Source of the DNA: Sphingobacteriales bacterium 46-32
Lineage (GTDB): Bacteria; Bacteroidota; Bacteroidia; Chitinophagales; Chitinophagaceae
Assembly: GCA_001898485.1 (NCBI GenBank)
Contig: MKTY01000027.1
Span: 248,001 to 312,000 of the forward strand
Direction: 5' to 3'
Length of the DNA stretch: 64,000 nt
Under the pieces are notes generated by a model. The model made no database searches and was not told the origin of the DNA. It saw only the letters and a list, made by a program, of their open reading frames with translations. Of this stretch, positions 34,901 through 43,313 are shown in pieces. How positions within the stretch are numbered: the first letter of the stretch is position 1; every line of letters begins with the position of its first letter. The position numbers and the translations under genes were made by a program.

Positions 34901-34945
34901 AACTAAAAATTTAGTTGGTAAACTAAAATATTAGTTATAGATTCG
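34901..34945 (+). promoter_or_regulatory. Twin BlaI-type operator over the blaI promoter
   Basis: Two palindromes, AACTAAA-AA-TTTAGTT (34901-34916, perfect 7-bp arms) and AACTAA-AATA-TTAGTT (34921-34936, 6-bp arms), have centres exactly 20 bases apart, two helical turns. They overlap a candidate promoter: TTG at 34916-34918 and TAGATTCG (one mismatch to TAnnTTTG) at 34938-34945. The palindromes are what a dimeric BlaI/MecI repressor would bind cooperatively, giving autorepression of the following operon. Confidence 0.72.
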
Positions 34946-34966
34946 TAAACGTTAATTTGATTTAAT

Positions 34967-35335
34967 ATGAAAGCACTTACAAAAGCAGAAGAACAGGTGA
35001 TGCAGGTTTTGTGGAAACTTGAACAGGCATTTTTGCGTGATATTGTAGACGCCATGCCTACCCCCCGGCCTCATCAGAACACTGTTGCCACCCTGCTGAA
35101 AATTCTGGTTGAAAAAGAATTTGTAGGAGTAAATGTGATTGGTCGCCAGCATCAGTATTATCCCTTGCTCAGCAAGGAAGATTATTCAAAGCGCAGCATG
35201 CGCCAGCTGGTCAAAGGGTATTTTGAAGGTTCATTCAGCAATGTGGTTACATTTCTGGTAAAGGAAAACAATATATCGGTAGAAGAGCTGGAAAGCTTAC
35301 TGCAACAAATCAAAAAACAAAACAGTAAAAAATGA
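34967..35335 (+). CDS. BlaI/MecI/CopY-family transcriptional repressor
   Basis: A 122-residue winged-helix repressor. MKALTKAEEQVMQVLWKLEQ is the family opening; PHQNTVATLLKILVEKEFVG is the recognition-helix and wing region; the C-terminal half (RSMRQLVKGYFEGSFSNVV, SVEELESLLQQI) is the dimerisation helix set, which includes the usual site of cleavage between N and F in BlaI proteins (SNVVTFL here). It overlaps the following M56 gene by four bases (ATGA), so repressor and sensor are one operon, controlled by the twin operator at 34901. Confidence 0.93.
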   Translation: MKALTKAEEQVMQVLWKLEQAFLRDIVDAMPTPRPHQNTVATLLKILVEKEFVGVNVIGRQHQYYPLLSKEDYSKRSMRQLVKGYFEGSFSNVVTFLVKENNISVEELESLLQQIKKQNSKK

Positions 35336-37848
35336 ACCAACTGTTCACCTACCTGCTCCAGGTAATACTGTCATCGGGCTTGCTGTATGGCTATTATCAT
35401 TTCTTTCTCCGCAATAAGGAGTTTCATCAGTATAACCGTTTTTATCTCCTGTTTGCCACCGTGCTGAGCCTTTGTATTCCTTTTCTGAATATCCCGGTTT
35501 ATTTTACCGAAGCTCCCGAGCAGTCATCGGTGATGTTTAAAACACTGCTTGCGCTTTCGGGCAGTGAGTGGGATGCCGCAGCTTTCACGACAGATGCCAC
35601 CCAGCCAGTCTATACATTTGACTGGCACTGGCTGATCAAAACATTCTATACCACTATTGCAGTAGTGCTGCTGATCCGGTTTTTGTCTTCCATCATCAAA
35701 ATCAGTCGTCTCATCCGCAAACATAAAGTAGAGAAACTGGACAGTATCCGCTTTATGTCTACGGAAGAACCGGGTACTCCCTTTTCTTTTTTCAGCTGGC
35801 TTTTCTGGGATAAAGACATTGACTTGCATACGGCCAAGGGTGAACAAATCTTCCGGCATGAAGTCTATCATATTCAGCAACGCCATAGCTGGGATGTTAT
35901 GCTCATGGAAGTAGTACGTACGATCTGCTGGATCAATCCCTTTTTTCACCTTATGAAAAAAGAATTGCGCATCATCCACGAATTTCTGGCCGACCGGTTT
36001 GCTGCCGATGAGGAATCTAAATGGGAATATGCAGAATTGCTGCTCATGCAGGCACTCGATAGCCAACAACGATTAGTAACGCCTTTTTTTCATAATCAAA
36101 TCAAAAGACGTATAGCCATGATTACAAATCCACAAAAAACCAGCCACCGCTATTTGCGCAAACTGCTGGTATTACCGCTGGGCGCCCTGGTGCTCACACT
36201 TTTTGCCTTTAAATATAAAAATGCTACAGCAGATGCAGCCCGTTGGGGCGAACCGCTTACAGTCGTCATCGATGCGGGACATGGCGGAACGGATCCGGGT
36301 TCTTACAGTCCTGACAAAAAATTCACCGAAGCCGAATTATCCCTGGCCATTGCCCGCAAGGTAGAGCAACTGGCTGGTGCGTATAATATCAAAGTGGTGA
36401 TGACCCGCAGCAATGAACAGTTTCCCAACAATGCCGGCAATAAGGATGATGGCAACCGTCAGCGTCTGCTCATCAGCCAGGCAAATAATCCCGATGCGTA
36501 TGTAAGCATTCATCTCAACACCTCCACCGGCGCTGCATTTCAGGAACGAAACGCAGGTGCAGAAGCATATATCGCCAGCCGCCGCACAGACAAATCAGGC
36601 CAGTTACTGGCTGCCAGTCTGCTGGAAAGCATTGCCACCGTGCACACCGTGTCATCAGCTGTAAAAATGCGGACAGGATCTCCCATTTATGTACTTGATG
36701 AAAACACCGTACCTGCCGTTGTACTGGAGTGTGGTTATATCAACAATAAACAGGATCTGGCCTTTTGCAGTGATGAGAAAACGCAGGAAAAACTCGCACA
36801 TCAGATTTTGCAGGGCCTGCGCAATTTTCATAATATGCGGGCACTCGCAGAACCACAGCCGGAAAATCAAGCAGTAATTCTGGCCGATACTGTGCCTGTA
36901 CGGGAGCGGGTAAAAGAAGTAAAAATTGTGGCAGCCAACTCTGTACCAGTTCAAAAAAAGGAAACTATTACGCTTAAGTTTACTACCCAATCACCCCTGG
37001 TGGTAATTGATAATGTGGTACAGGAAAGAGAAATCAGGCTGGATTCGCTGGATGCTGAGCAGATCAAATCCATTACTGTATTAAAAGATGCATCGGCCGA
37101 ACGTAAATATGGCATTCAGGGCCGCGGTGGAGTACTGGAGATAAGAACAAAAACAGTTCAGGAAGTTCAGGTAGATGCACTGGTAGAAAAAATAAAAGAC
37201 ATAGAGGCACTGAACCTGGATAAAACAAAGTCAGCTGATCAGGAGATTAAAAAAATTATAGTGGATGGTACTGTCGTGTATAATCAGCCCAAGAAAGTAG
37301 CTGGTGAGGAAATCGCAGAGGAGGAAATTAAACCGATCGAACTCAAACTCCTGGAACCAAAGATTTCGGAACTCAAACAAGTGCTGGGAGAAGTTACTGT
37401 TACTGCCCGGTCAAAACCTGCTGTGGCAGATAAAAAGAGCACCCTGCAGGTAGTAAACGTGAAACCAGTTGAAGAAACTAAAACAGATAAAATTGCCCTC
37501 GATGAAGTAGTGGTGGTTGGTGTGGGTGTTGCCAAAAAAGCAGAAACAGCTACTACGCCCCGGAAAGAAGCCCTGGAAGCCACTGCTTCGCTTCCTGTTA
37601 TTTATCCCAATCCTGCCAACAGCAGAGTGACCCTGCAGCTGCCTGCAGACAATCAGGCCAGTGAGGTACAGATCCGTCTTATGGATATGAATGGACGGAC
37701 TGTAGCTTTATTTCAGAAAATAAGTGTGCTGAAGGGAAGCAATACTGTACCGATTGATGTTTCATCGCTCAAGCCAGGACAATATATCATTCAGGTGACT
37801 GGCGCAGGGCTGCAAAAAGCGGTGGCTTATAAACTGGTCAGAAACTGA
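35332..37848 (+). CDS. BlaR1-like M56 protease fused to Amidase_3, plug-like and type-IX-like domains
   Basis: An 838-residue multidomain protein. Residues 1-295: four hydrophobic segments (about 5-25, 37-57, 100-122, 276-294) around the M56 zinc site HEVYH (176-180) with a second HEFLAD block (216-221). Residues 308-500: a complete N-acetylmuramoyl-L-alanine amidase, with zinc ligands H317 (VIDAGHGGTDPG), E333 and H394 (VSIHLNTS) and catalytic E466 (VLECGYINN). Then a TonB-plug-like segment (LVVIDNVVQEREI, SITVLKDASAERKYGIQGRG, GVLEIRTK), a linker with DEVVVVGVGVAKK, and a C-terminal type-IX-like domain (LPVIYPNPANSRVTLQL ... QYIIQVTGAG). It should sense the cell wall and release BlaI. Whether it has both protease and amidase activity is inference from intact motifs. 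Confidence 0.85.
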   Translation: MNQLFTYLLQVILSSGLLYGYYHFFLRNKEFHQYNRFYLLFATVLSLCIPFLNIPVYFTEAPEQSSVMFKTLLALSGSEWDAAAFTTDATQPVYTFDWHWLIKTFYTTIAVVLLIRFLSSIIKISRLIRKHKVEKLDSIRFMSTEEPGTPFSFFSWLFWDKDIDLHTAKGEQIFRHEVYHIQQRHSWDVMLMEVVRTICWINPFFHLMKKELRIIHEFLADRFAADEESKWEYAELLLMQALDSQQRLVTPFFHNQIKRRIAMITNPQKTSHRYLRKLLVLPLGALVLTLFAFKYKNATADAARWGEPLTVVIDAGHGGTDPGSYSPDKKFTEAELSLAIARKVEQLAGAYNIKVVMTRSNEQFPNNAGNKDDGNRQRLLISQANNPDAYVSIHLNTSTGAAFQERNAGAEAYIASRRTDKSGQLLAASLLESIATVHTVSSAVKMRTGSPIYVLDENTVPAVVLECGYINNKQDLAFCSDEKTQEKLAHQILQGLRNFHNMRALAEPQPENQAVILADTVPVRERVKEVKIVAANSVPVQKKETITLKFTTQSPLVVIDNVVQEREIRLDSLDAEQIKSITVLKDASAERKYGIQGRGGVLEIRTKTVQEVQVDALVEKIKDIEALNLDKTKSADQEIKKIIVDGTVVYNQPKKVAGEEIAEEEIKPIELKLLEPKISELKQVLGEVTVTARSKPAVADKKSTLQVVNVKPVEETKTDKIALDEVVVVGVGVAKKAETATTPRKEALEATASLPVIYPNPANSRVTLQLPADNQASEVQIRLMDMNGRTVALFQKISVLKGSNTVPIDVSSLKPGQYIIQVTGAGLQKAVAYKLVRN

Positions 37849-39027
37849 TCAGCCGGCGTAAACCAGTTCGCTGCCCGAAGCGGTATGTACTACCAGCTCT
37901 CTGGTCGCAGCGGCTTCTACCCTGCCTATCACCCGGGCATCGATACCAAATGATTTTGCAACGCTGATCAATGCATCAGCGTTGTTTTCATTTGTATAGA
38001 TCTCCAGCCGTGTGCCCATATTGAATACCTGGTACATCTCGCGGTCATCGGCACCACTGGCCTGCTGAATAAGACTGAAAACCGGCGGAGGTGTAAACAG
38101 GTTGTCTTTTACAATACGTACATTATCGGGTACATACTTCAGGCATTTGGTCTGCCCACCGCCACTGCAATGCACCATTCCCATTACAGCGTCAAAATGC
38201 TGCTCGAGTATGGTTTTAATTACCGGGGCAAAAGTGCGGGTGGGTGACAGAATGAGTTGGCCGATCGGGAGAGTCTGATCACCTATTGTAAAAGCTGTGG
38301 TCATTTTATAGGGACCAATATATACCACAGAAGAGTCGAGACTGTTGTCGAATGTTTCCGGAAACTGGGCGGCATATACCTTTACCAGCATATCATGCCG
38401 GGCACTGGTGAGTCCATTGCTGGCAATGCCGCTGTTGTAACTTGTTTCATAATCGGCCTGTCCAAAGCCTGCCAGTCCTACAATAACCTGTCCGGCAGCT
38501 ATCTTTTCGTTGGTGATGAGCTTTTCTTTTGGCCAGCGGGCCGCCATGGTACCGTTTACGGCTATAGTCCGTACCACATCACCCACATCGGCGGTTTCGC
38601 CACCCATATAAGTAATGTTGATACCATATTGTTTCAGGTTGTCAAACAACTCCTGGCTACCGTTGATTACCGCTTCCAGTACTTCGGCCGGTATTACCTG
38701 TTTGTTGCGGTCAATAGTGGAGGAAAAGAGTAACTGGTCATATATGCCGATACAGAGCAGGTCGTCGAGGTTCATCACAATCGCATCCTGGGCTATACCT
38801 TTCCATACCGACAGGTCGCCGGTTTCTTTCCAGTAGAGATAAGCCAGTATACTTTTAGTACCGGCGCCATCTGCATGCATTACATTTACCCACTGGTCGT
38901 CTCCGCAAAGCACATCGGGATAGATCTTACAAAATGCTTTGGGATAAAGTCCCTTATCAAGTTTTTTGGTGGCGGCGTGCACTTCTTCCTTTTGGGCAGA
39001 TACCCCTCTTTTGGCATACAGGCTCAT
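37849..39027 (-). CDS. purM: Phosphoribosylformylglycinamidine cyclo-ligase (AIR synthase)
   Basis: Closes the imidazole ring to give AIR in purine synthesis, ATP-dependent. The 392-residue product has the PurM-type blocks MHADGAGTKSILAYLYWKE, the metal-binding DAIVMNLDDLLCIG, TYMGGETADVGDVVRT, VGLAGFGQADYETSYNSGI and MVHCSGGGQTKCLKYVP. Length and spacing are those of the longer Bacteroidota form. Its stop codon begins at the very next base after the stop codon of the facing M56-amidase gene, so the two 3' ends touch. There is no room for a terminator between them. Confidence 0.92.
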   Translation of the reverse strand: MSLYAKRGVSAQKEEVHAATKKLDKGLYPKAFCKIYPDVLCGDDQWVNVMHADGAGTKSILAYLYWKETGDLSVWKGIAQDAIVMNLDDLLCIGIYDQLLFSSTIDRNKQVIPAEVLEAVINGSQELFDNLKQYGINITYMGGETADVGDVVRTIAVNGTMAARWPKEKLITNEKIAAGQVIVGLAGFGQADYETSYNSGIASNGLTSARHDMLVKVYAAQFPETFDNSLDSSVVYIGPYKMTTAFTIGDQTLPIGQLILSPTRTFAPVIKTILEQHFDAVMGMVHCSGGGQTKCLKYVPDNVRIVKDNLFTPPPVFSLIQQASGADDREMYQVFNMGTRLEIYTNENNADALISVAKSFGIDARVIGRVEAAATRELVVHTASGSELVYAG

Positions 39028-39101
39028 GGTCTGAATTAAGGCGCAAAACTAACCAATCGTGTTCCAACGAACAATTTTCAATTAGTTTTGCTGTAGATTT
39101 T

Positions 39102-40049
39102 ATGAAAGTACATACTGACCTCGACCGCCTGCCCGCCTTTAACAGGGCCGTAATCACTATCGGCACTTTTGACGGGGTTCACCGCGGTCATCAACAGATA
39201 CTGGATACCCTTAAGCGTGAGGCCGCAGCCATTGGCGGCGAAACGGTGATCATTACCTTTCATCCGCATCCCCGCAAAGTAGTGTCGTCGGCCATACTGG
39301 GGGTACGACTTATTAATACCCTGGAAGAAAAGATCGGACTGCTTGCTGGTATGGGTATTGACCACCTGGTAGTGGTACCTTTTACGGATGCATTTGCCAA
39401 TCAGGCGGCAGAAGATTATGTGGCCGGCTTTCTCGTGAGCCGGTTTAAACCCGCTTCGATTATTATCGGGTACGATCACCGGTTTGGCAGAGACCGGAAG
39501 GGTGATTATCTGTTGCTCGAAAAACTGGCACCCCAATATGGTTATAAGCTGCTGGAAATACCCAAACATGTGCTGGATCAGATAGCGGTAAGTTCAACCC
39601 GCATCCGGGAAGATTTGCTGGAGGGTCGCCTGGCCGAAGCCGAAAAACTGCTCGGTTATCCTTTTTTCTTCAGTGGTACTGTGGTGCATGGAGATAAACT
39701 TGGCCGCCAGCTGGGTTATCCCACGGCCAATCTCCGCGTGCCTGATGAGGAAAAGATTATTCCCGGCAATGGCATTTATGCCGTGTATGCCGAACTGCTT
39801 GATGAAAATGGTAAGGCCGCACAGCCCCGGCTAAAAGGGATGATGAGTATCGGGTTCAGGCCCACGGTAGATGGCTCCAAACGGGTAATAGAAGTTAACC
39901 TGTTCGATTTTTCCACCGAGATATATGACCGGCTCCTGCGTGTGCATGTAATGGAGTACCTGCGTCCCGAAGTTAAATTCGATTCACTGGAGGCGCTGGT
40001 CAAACAGATTGATCAGGATAAAATCGACAGTCTGGCTATATTGAAATAA
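39102..40049 (+). CDS. ribF: Bifunctional riboflavin kinase / FAD synthetase
   Basis: Converts riboflavin to FMN and FMN to FAD. The 315 residues from MKVHTDLDRLPAFNRA show the nucleotidyltransferase domain first: ITIGTFDGVHRGHQQIL, IIIGYDHRFGRDRKGD and SSTRIREDLLEGRLAEAEKL; then the flavokinase domain: GDKLGRQLGYPTANLRVP, GNGIYAVYAEL, SIGFRPTVDGSKRVIEVNL. The long upstream frame extension to 38934 overlaps purM antisense and has no homology. A -7 element TAGTTTTG lies at 39083-39090, 11 bases before the ATG. Confidence 0.96.
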   Translation: MKVHTDLDRLPAFNRAVITIGTFDGVHRGHQQILDTLKREAAAIGGETVIITFHPHPRKVVSSAILGVRLINTLEEKIGLLAGMGIDHLVVVPFTDAFANQAAEDYVAGFLVSRFKPASIIIGYDHRFGRDRKGDYLLLEKLAPQYGYKLLEIPKHVLDQIAVSSTRIREDLLEGRLAEAEKLLGYPFFFSGTVVHGDKLGRQLGYPTANLRVPDEEKIIPGNGIYAVYAELLDENGKAAQPRLKGMMSIGFRPTVDGSKRVIEVNLFDFSTEIYDRLLRVHVMEYLRPEVKFDSLEALVKQIDQDKIDSLAILK

Positions 40050-40072
40050 GGGAGTCACTAAATTGAGCAATA

Positions 40073-40119
40073 AAAAAACCGCAGCCTGTATCCGGAACTT
40101 CGGATCGCTGCGGTTTTTT
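40073..40119. terminator. Bidirectional terminator between ribF and the facing lipoprotein gene
   Basis: A 13-bp perfect stem AAAAAACCGCAGC / GCTGCGGTTTTTT encloses a second small stem TCCG-GAACTT-CGGA. Both strands end in a T-run, so it can stop transcripts from both convergent genes. Confidence 0.9.
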
Positions 40120-40142
40120 ATTATTATTGTAAGGGAGACCTG

Positions 40143-40901
40143 TTAGAATTCGATCGTAAACTCCAGTGCTTTGCCGTCATCAAAGAAGTCTTCGGTAGAT
40201 TCTGTGATGGTTACTTTTTTCTTGTCGTCAGACAACACAGCATTTTTACCGGTTACTTTTTTGGCGGCACGTGGCAGGTTGATGACGAGTTTGCTTTGCA
40301 TCGGCATACCCTGACCAGAGATTTCTTTTAAGGCAGCCATATTTTCATCATCATTAACCTTAGCGTATTTTTCTGCAATTAATTTTTTCTCAATTTTATC
40401 AGAAGAATAAGTGGTGGTGTAATAGGCTTCCATGCCACCGCCTTCGGGCAGTTTCATATCATCCATACCTCCGCCTTTTCCTTCAGCCATGATTTTTTGC
40501 ATGCCCTGCTCCAGGATGCGTGATGCCAGCAGATCCATTTTGCCCAACTCATCGAGTTTGCTGAAAGGGATTTTTACATTGGCCATCATTTTCTCATCTC
40601 CCAGGTTCATATTCATGGAAAAACTGCCTTTGGCTGCCAGTTTACGTTCTTCGGCAGTGAGGCTGGGCAGGCTATCGGTCAGTTCTTTGAGGGCAATAGT
40701 TGTATCCATGCTTTTATCTTCCATCTTTTCCATCTTGCCGTCCTGGTCAGCCATCTTGGCCAGGCCGATGAGAGCGCTGAAATCGGAGGTACTGCTATAC
40801 TGGCCACTACCATCGGGATTGATCGTTACTTCACGAGTGGTTTCACAACTGGTCAGCATCAACGTTCCAATTGCAGCCACAGCTAATAGAATTCGTTTCA
40901 T
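40143..40901 (-). CDS. Lipoprotein of unknown function
   Basis: A 252-residue lipoprotein: MKRILLAVAAIGTLMLTSC with the lipidated Cys at residue 19, followed by ETTREVTINPDGSGQYSSTS. The opening VTINPDGSG is the pattern of a family of secreted Bacteroidota proteins with a beta-sandwich of unknown role. The middle is Met- and Lys-rich (MADQDGKMEKMEDKSMD, GKGGGMDDMKLPEGGGM) and probably helical. No catalytic motif is recognised. It is convergent with ribF and separated from it by a bidirectional terminator. Confidence 0.65.
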   Translation of the reverse strand: MKRILLAVAAIGTLMLTSCETTREVTINPDGSGQYSSTSDFSALIGLAKMADQDGKMEKMEDKSMDTTIALKELTDSLPSLTAEERKLAAKGSFSMNMNLGDEKMMANVKIPFSKLDELGKMDLLASRILEQGMQKIMAEGKGGGMDDMKLPEGGGMEAYYTTTYSSDKIEKKLIAEKYAKVNDDENMAALKEISGQGMPMQSKLVINLPRAAKKVTGKNAVLSDDKKKVTITESTEDFFDDGKALEFTIEF

Positions 40902-40993
40902 ACAAAGTGTTTAATTGGCGGAAAGATGTGTTTTAGATGAAATTAGTTGCAAGCCGGTTAGCGGCTGCCAGACAAAGAACGGAATAATTCAGA

Positions 40994-41992
40994 TTATGCC
41001 ACCATTTTACAAACCATTTCTTTAAGCAGTTCGGCGTCCTCCACCCCGGCACTATTGACTCCCACGCTTTTAAGATTATACTGGTGCAGCAAAAGGAGTA
41101 TACGCTCCACGCCCTGGTAATTGTAGGTACGGGATGCCTGCAGATAGTCTTTGGCAAAAAAGGGGTTTACTCCTATGGCTGCTGCCACTGCTTTTTCATC
41201 GCCCCCTCCGGCGCCAAAGACCATAAAGACCTTGCTGAAAAAACCATAGAGAGAAGGTAAGACGAGTTGAATAGGAGCTGCCTTGGGATTGGCGGCAAAG
41301 TACTGAATAATACGCAGGCTTTTTGCGAGGTCGCGACGGGCAAGGGCTGCCTGCAGTTCAAATACATTATAATCCTTGCTAACTCCTACAAATGATTCAA
41401 TATCCTCTTCTGTAATTGATTTTCGAGATCCCAGGTTTACAGAAATCTTTTCAATCTCATTTTCGAGGCGGGTAAGGTCATTGCCGATATGATCTACCAG
41501 CAGGGCCACTCCTTTGGGAGAGATACTAAGACCGTGCGATTGCACCATCTGTTGTGTCCATTCCGGCAGTTGGTTATCATAAATCTTTTTGGTACTGATG
41601 TAAACCGTTTTTTCTTTGAGCAACTTCGCAAACTTGCTGCGGCCGTCTACTTTTTTTTCTTTGTAGGCCACAACAAGTATCGTCGAAGTGAGCGGCTTTT
41701 CAATATAGCTTTCCAGCTTTTCCACGTCGCGCATATGCTGCGCTTCCTTAAGTACCACCACGCGTCTTTCACCAAACATTGGATACTGTTTGCTGGCATT
41801 TACAACCTCCGTCCAGGATGTATCGCGGCCATAAAAAACGGACAGATTAAACGATGCTTCGCTTTCGGGCAGCAGGTGATGCTCTGCATAATCTACTACT
41901 TTATCCAGGAAATAAGTCTCTTCGCCCTCCAGCCAGTAAACCGGTTTGAAGGTACCCTTCTTCCACTCTGCGATGATTTTTTCTACTGCCAT
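40994..41992 (-). CDS. holA: DNA polymerase III subunit delta
   Basis: Clamp-loader subunit that opens the sliding clamp. The 332 residues carry the three-domain pattern of HolA: N-terminal EIIAEWKKGTFKPVYWLEGE-like start with KPVYWLEGEETYFLDKVVD, the second-domain block YISTKKIYDNQLPEWTQQMV with HIGNDLTRLENEIEKI, and the C-terminal collar helices (FELQAALARRDLAKSLRII, NPFFAKDYLQASRTYN). Sequence similarity across phyla is low, but the family blocks and length fit. It stands alone on the minus strand between a lipoprotein gene and the coiled-coil genes. Confidence 0.9.
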   Translation of the reverse strand: MAVEKIIAEWKKGTFKPVYWLEGEETYFLDKVVDYAEHHLLPESEASFNLSVFYGRDTSWTEVVNASKQYPMFGERRVVVLKEAQHMRDVEKLESYIEKPLTSTILVVAYKEKKVDGRSKFAKLLKEKTVYISTKKIYDNQLPEWTQQMVQSHGLSISPKGVALLVDHIGNDLTRLENEIEKISVNLGSRKSITEEDIESFVGVSKDYNVFELQAALARRDLAKSLRIIQYFAANPKAAPIQLVLPSLYGFFSKVFMVFGAGGGDEKAVAAAIGVNPFFAKDYLQASRTYNYQGVERILLLLHQYNLKSVGVNSAGVEDAELLKEMVCKMVA

Positions 41993-42185
41993 AAAACGCT
42001 AAGATACAGGCTTTAGCCGGTAGTCAGCCACAAGTTTTTGAATAGTGGAAAACTGTACAGGGTATTTTCTGGCACGGTTTTCGGAATTATCGGGATCAAA
42101 TGGATTTTCAGGCCGATTGCTAACCGGACGAACGAAAATCGAATCCATTGACAGTAAACCTAAAATTCATCTAAAACCCACTTGT

Positions 42186-43169
42186 ATGACAAACACAAAT
42201 TATCCATCTGCCACTCCGCAGAATGAACCCAACCAGCCTCAGAAATCTGGTAATAAGAACCTCCTGATCGGTATTCTTGTTGCTGTATTGCTGGGTACAT
42301 GGGGTTACCTGCTCTGGGATAAGAATAAATCCGGCGAGCAGGTTCAATTGGCGCAGACCCAGTCTGAAAACTACATGTCTCAGCGCGATTCACTCAAATC
42401 TATGTTTGATGAAGCTCAGCTGCGCCTCGACTCAATCACTGGTGCAAACAATAGCCTGCAGGGCGAAAAAAGCACACTGCTGAAACAAATCGAGTCAGAC
42501 AAGGCACAGATTCGCCGCATCCTGAATGACAAGAATGCTACAGCGGCAGACCTGAAAAAAGCACAGGAACTGATTGCCAACCTCAACAATCAGATTGGTA
42601 ACCTCGAGGCAGAAGTTGCCCGTCTTACTGGCGAAAATCAGGAACTGTCGGCCAACAATCAGCAACTGTCTTCTGAAAAGCAAGTACTGGAGCAAAATCT
42701 TCAGACTTCAGCTACCGAAAAAGAAGCCCTGGCTCAGACAGTGGACGTAGGTTCTACTTTCAGCGCGGCCAACATTCAGATCACTCCGGTAGATGAAAGA
42801 AAGAATGGTAAAGAAAAAAATACTTCAAAGGCCAAACGTGTCGACAAACTGGTTGTATCCTTTGATGTAGAAAACCGTATTGCACGCTCTGGTCCCGCAG
42901 ATATGTATATCATGGTGACTGCTCCTGATGGTAAAGTAGTGGCTGACCCCAGCCTGGGTTCAGGTACACTGACTACCCGTACAGATGGCGACAAACCCTT
43001 TACAACCAAAGTGCCTATCGAATACGAACAAGGTACACGTAAAGCAGTTCAGTTCCCCATCCGTCAGGAAGACTTCCAACGCGGAGATTACAAAATTGAA
43101 ATTTATCATAATGGGTTCAAGATCGGTGAAGGTATCCGGACCCTCAAAAAAGGTGGTTTATTCGGTTAA
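42186..43169 (+). CDS. Membrane-anchored coiled-coil protein, paralogue 1
   Basis: A 327-residue protein: a short polar N-terminus rich in Asn, Gln and Pro, one membrane anchor (LLIGILVAVLLGTWGYLLW, about residues 26-44), a long heptad-rich region (about residues 55-190, for example LKKAQELIANLNNQIGNLEA, then EVARLTGENQELSANN) and a beta-rich C-terminal domain (KRVDKLVVSFDVENRIARSG, YIMVTAPDGKVV, GDYKIEIYHNGFKIGEG). It shows the same layout and shared C-terminal blocks as the gene at 43314. No known family was recognised. Probably periplasm-facing. The start at 42186 is chosen because the long upstream extension has no such pattern. Confidence 0.72.
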   Translation: MTNTNYPSATPQNEPNQPQKSGNKNLLIGILVAVLLGTWGYLLWDKNKSGEQVQLAQTQSENYMSQRDSLKSMFDEAQLRLDSITGANNSLQGEKSTLLKQIESDKAQIRRILNDKNATAADLKKAQELIANLNNQIGNLEAEVARLTGENQELSANNQQLSSEKQVLEQNLQTSATEKEALAQTVDVGSTFSAANIQITPVDERKNGKEKNTSKAKRVDKLVVSFDVENRIARSGPADMYIMVTAPDGKVVADPSLGSGTLTTRTDGDKPFTTKVPIEYEQGTRKAVQFPIRQEDFQRGDYKIEIYHNGFKIGEGIRTLKKGGLFG

Positions 43170-43193
43170 AAGCAGTTGCACTCCGTGCAACAC

Positions 43194-43227
43194 AGCCGTC
43201 TCGCTTTCCAGTGAGACGGCTTTTTTA
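43194..43227 (+). terminator. Terminator after coiled-coil paralogue 1
   Basis: The stem AGCCGTCTC / GAGACGGCT is followed by TTTTTATT. A second short stem, GTTGCAC-TCC-GTGCAAC, lies just before it at 43174-43190. Confidence 0.88.
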
Positions 43228-43313
43228 TTGCTTGATTTTCAATATATTTATATAGTATAATTGGTAAAGAATTTGAATGTGATTATCTTTCGGCTGCTGA
43301 CCCGTATACACCT

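Noticed and set aside
35332-37848. Reading the M56 gene as a plain beta-lactam sensor BlaR1
   Set aside because: There is no penicillin-binding (transpeptidase-like) sensor domain; residues 308-500 are an amidase. Also no beta-lactamase gene is next to it.
40918-40993. Possible small gene between the lipoprotein gene and holA
   Set aside because: Only 92 bases with no open frame that has a start, a ribosome site or coding character.
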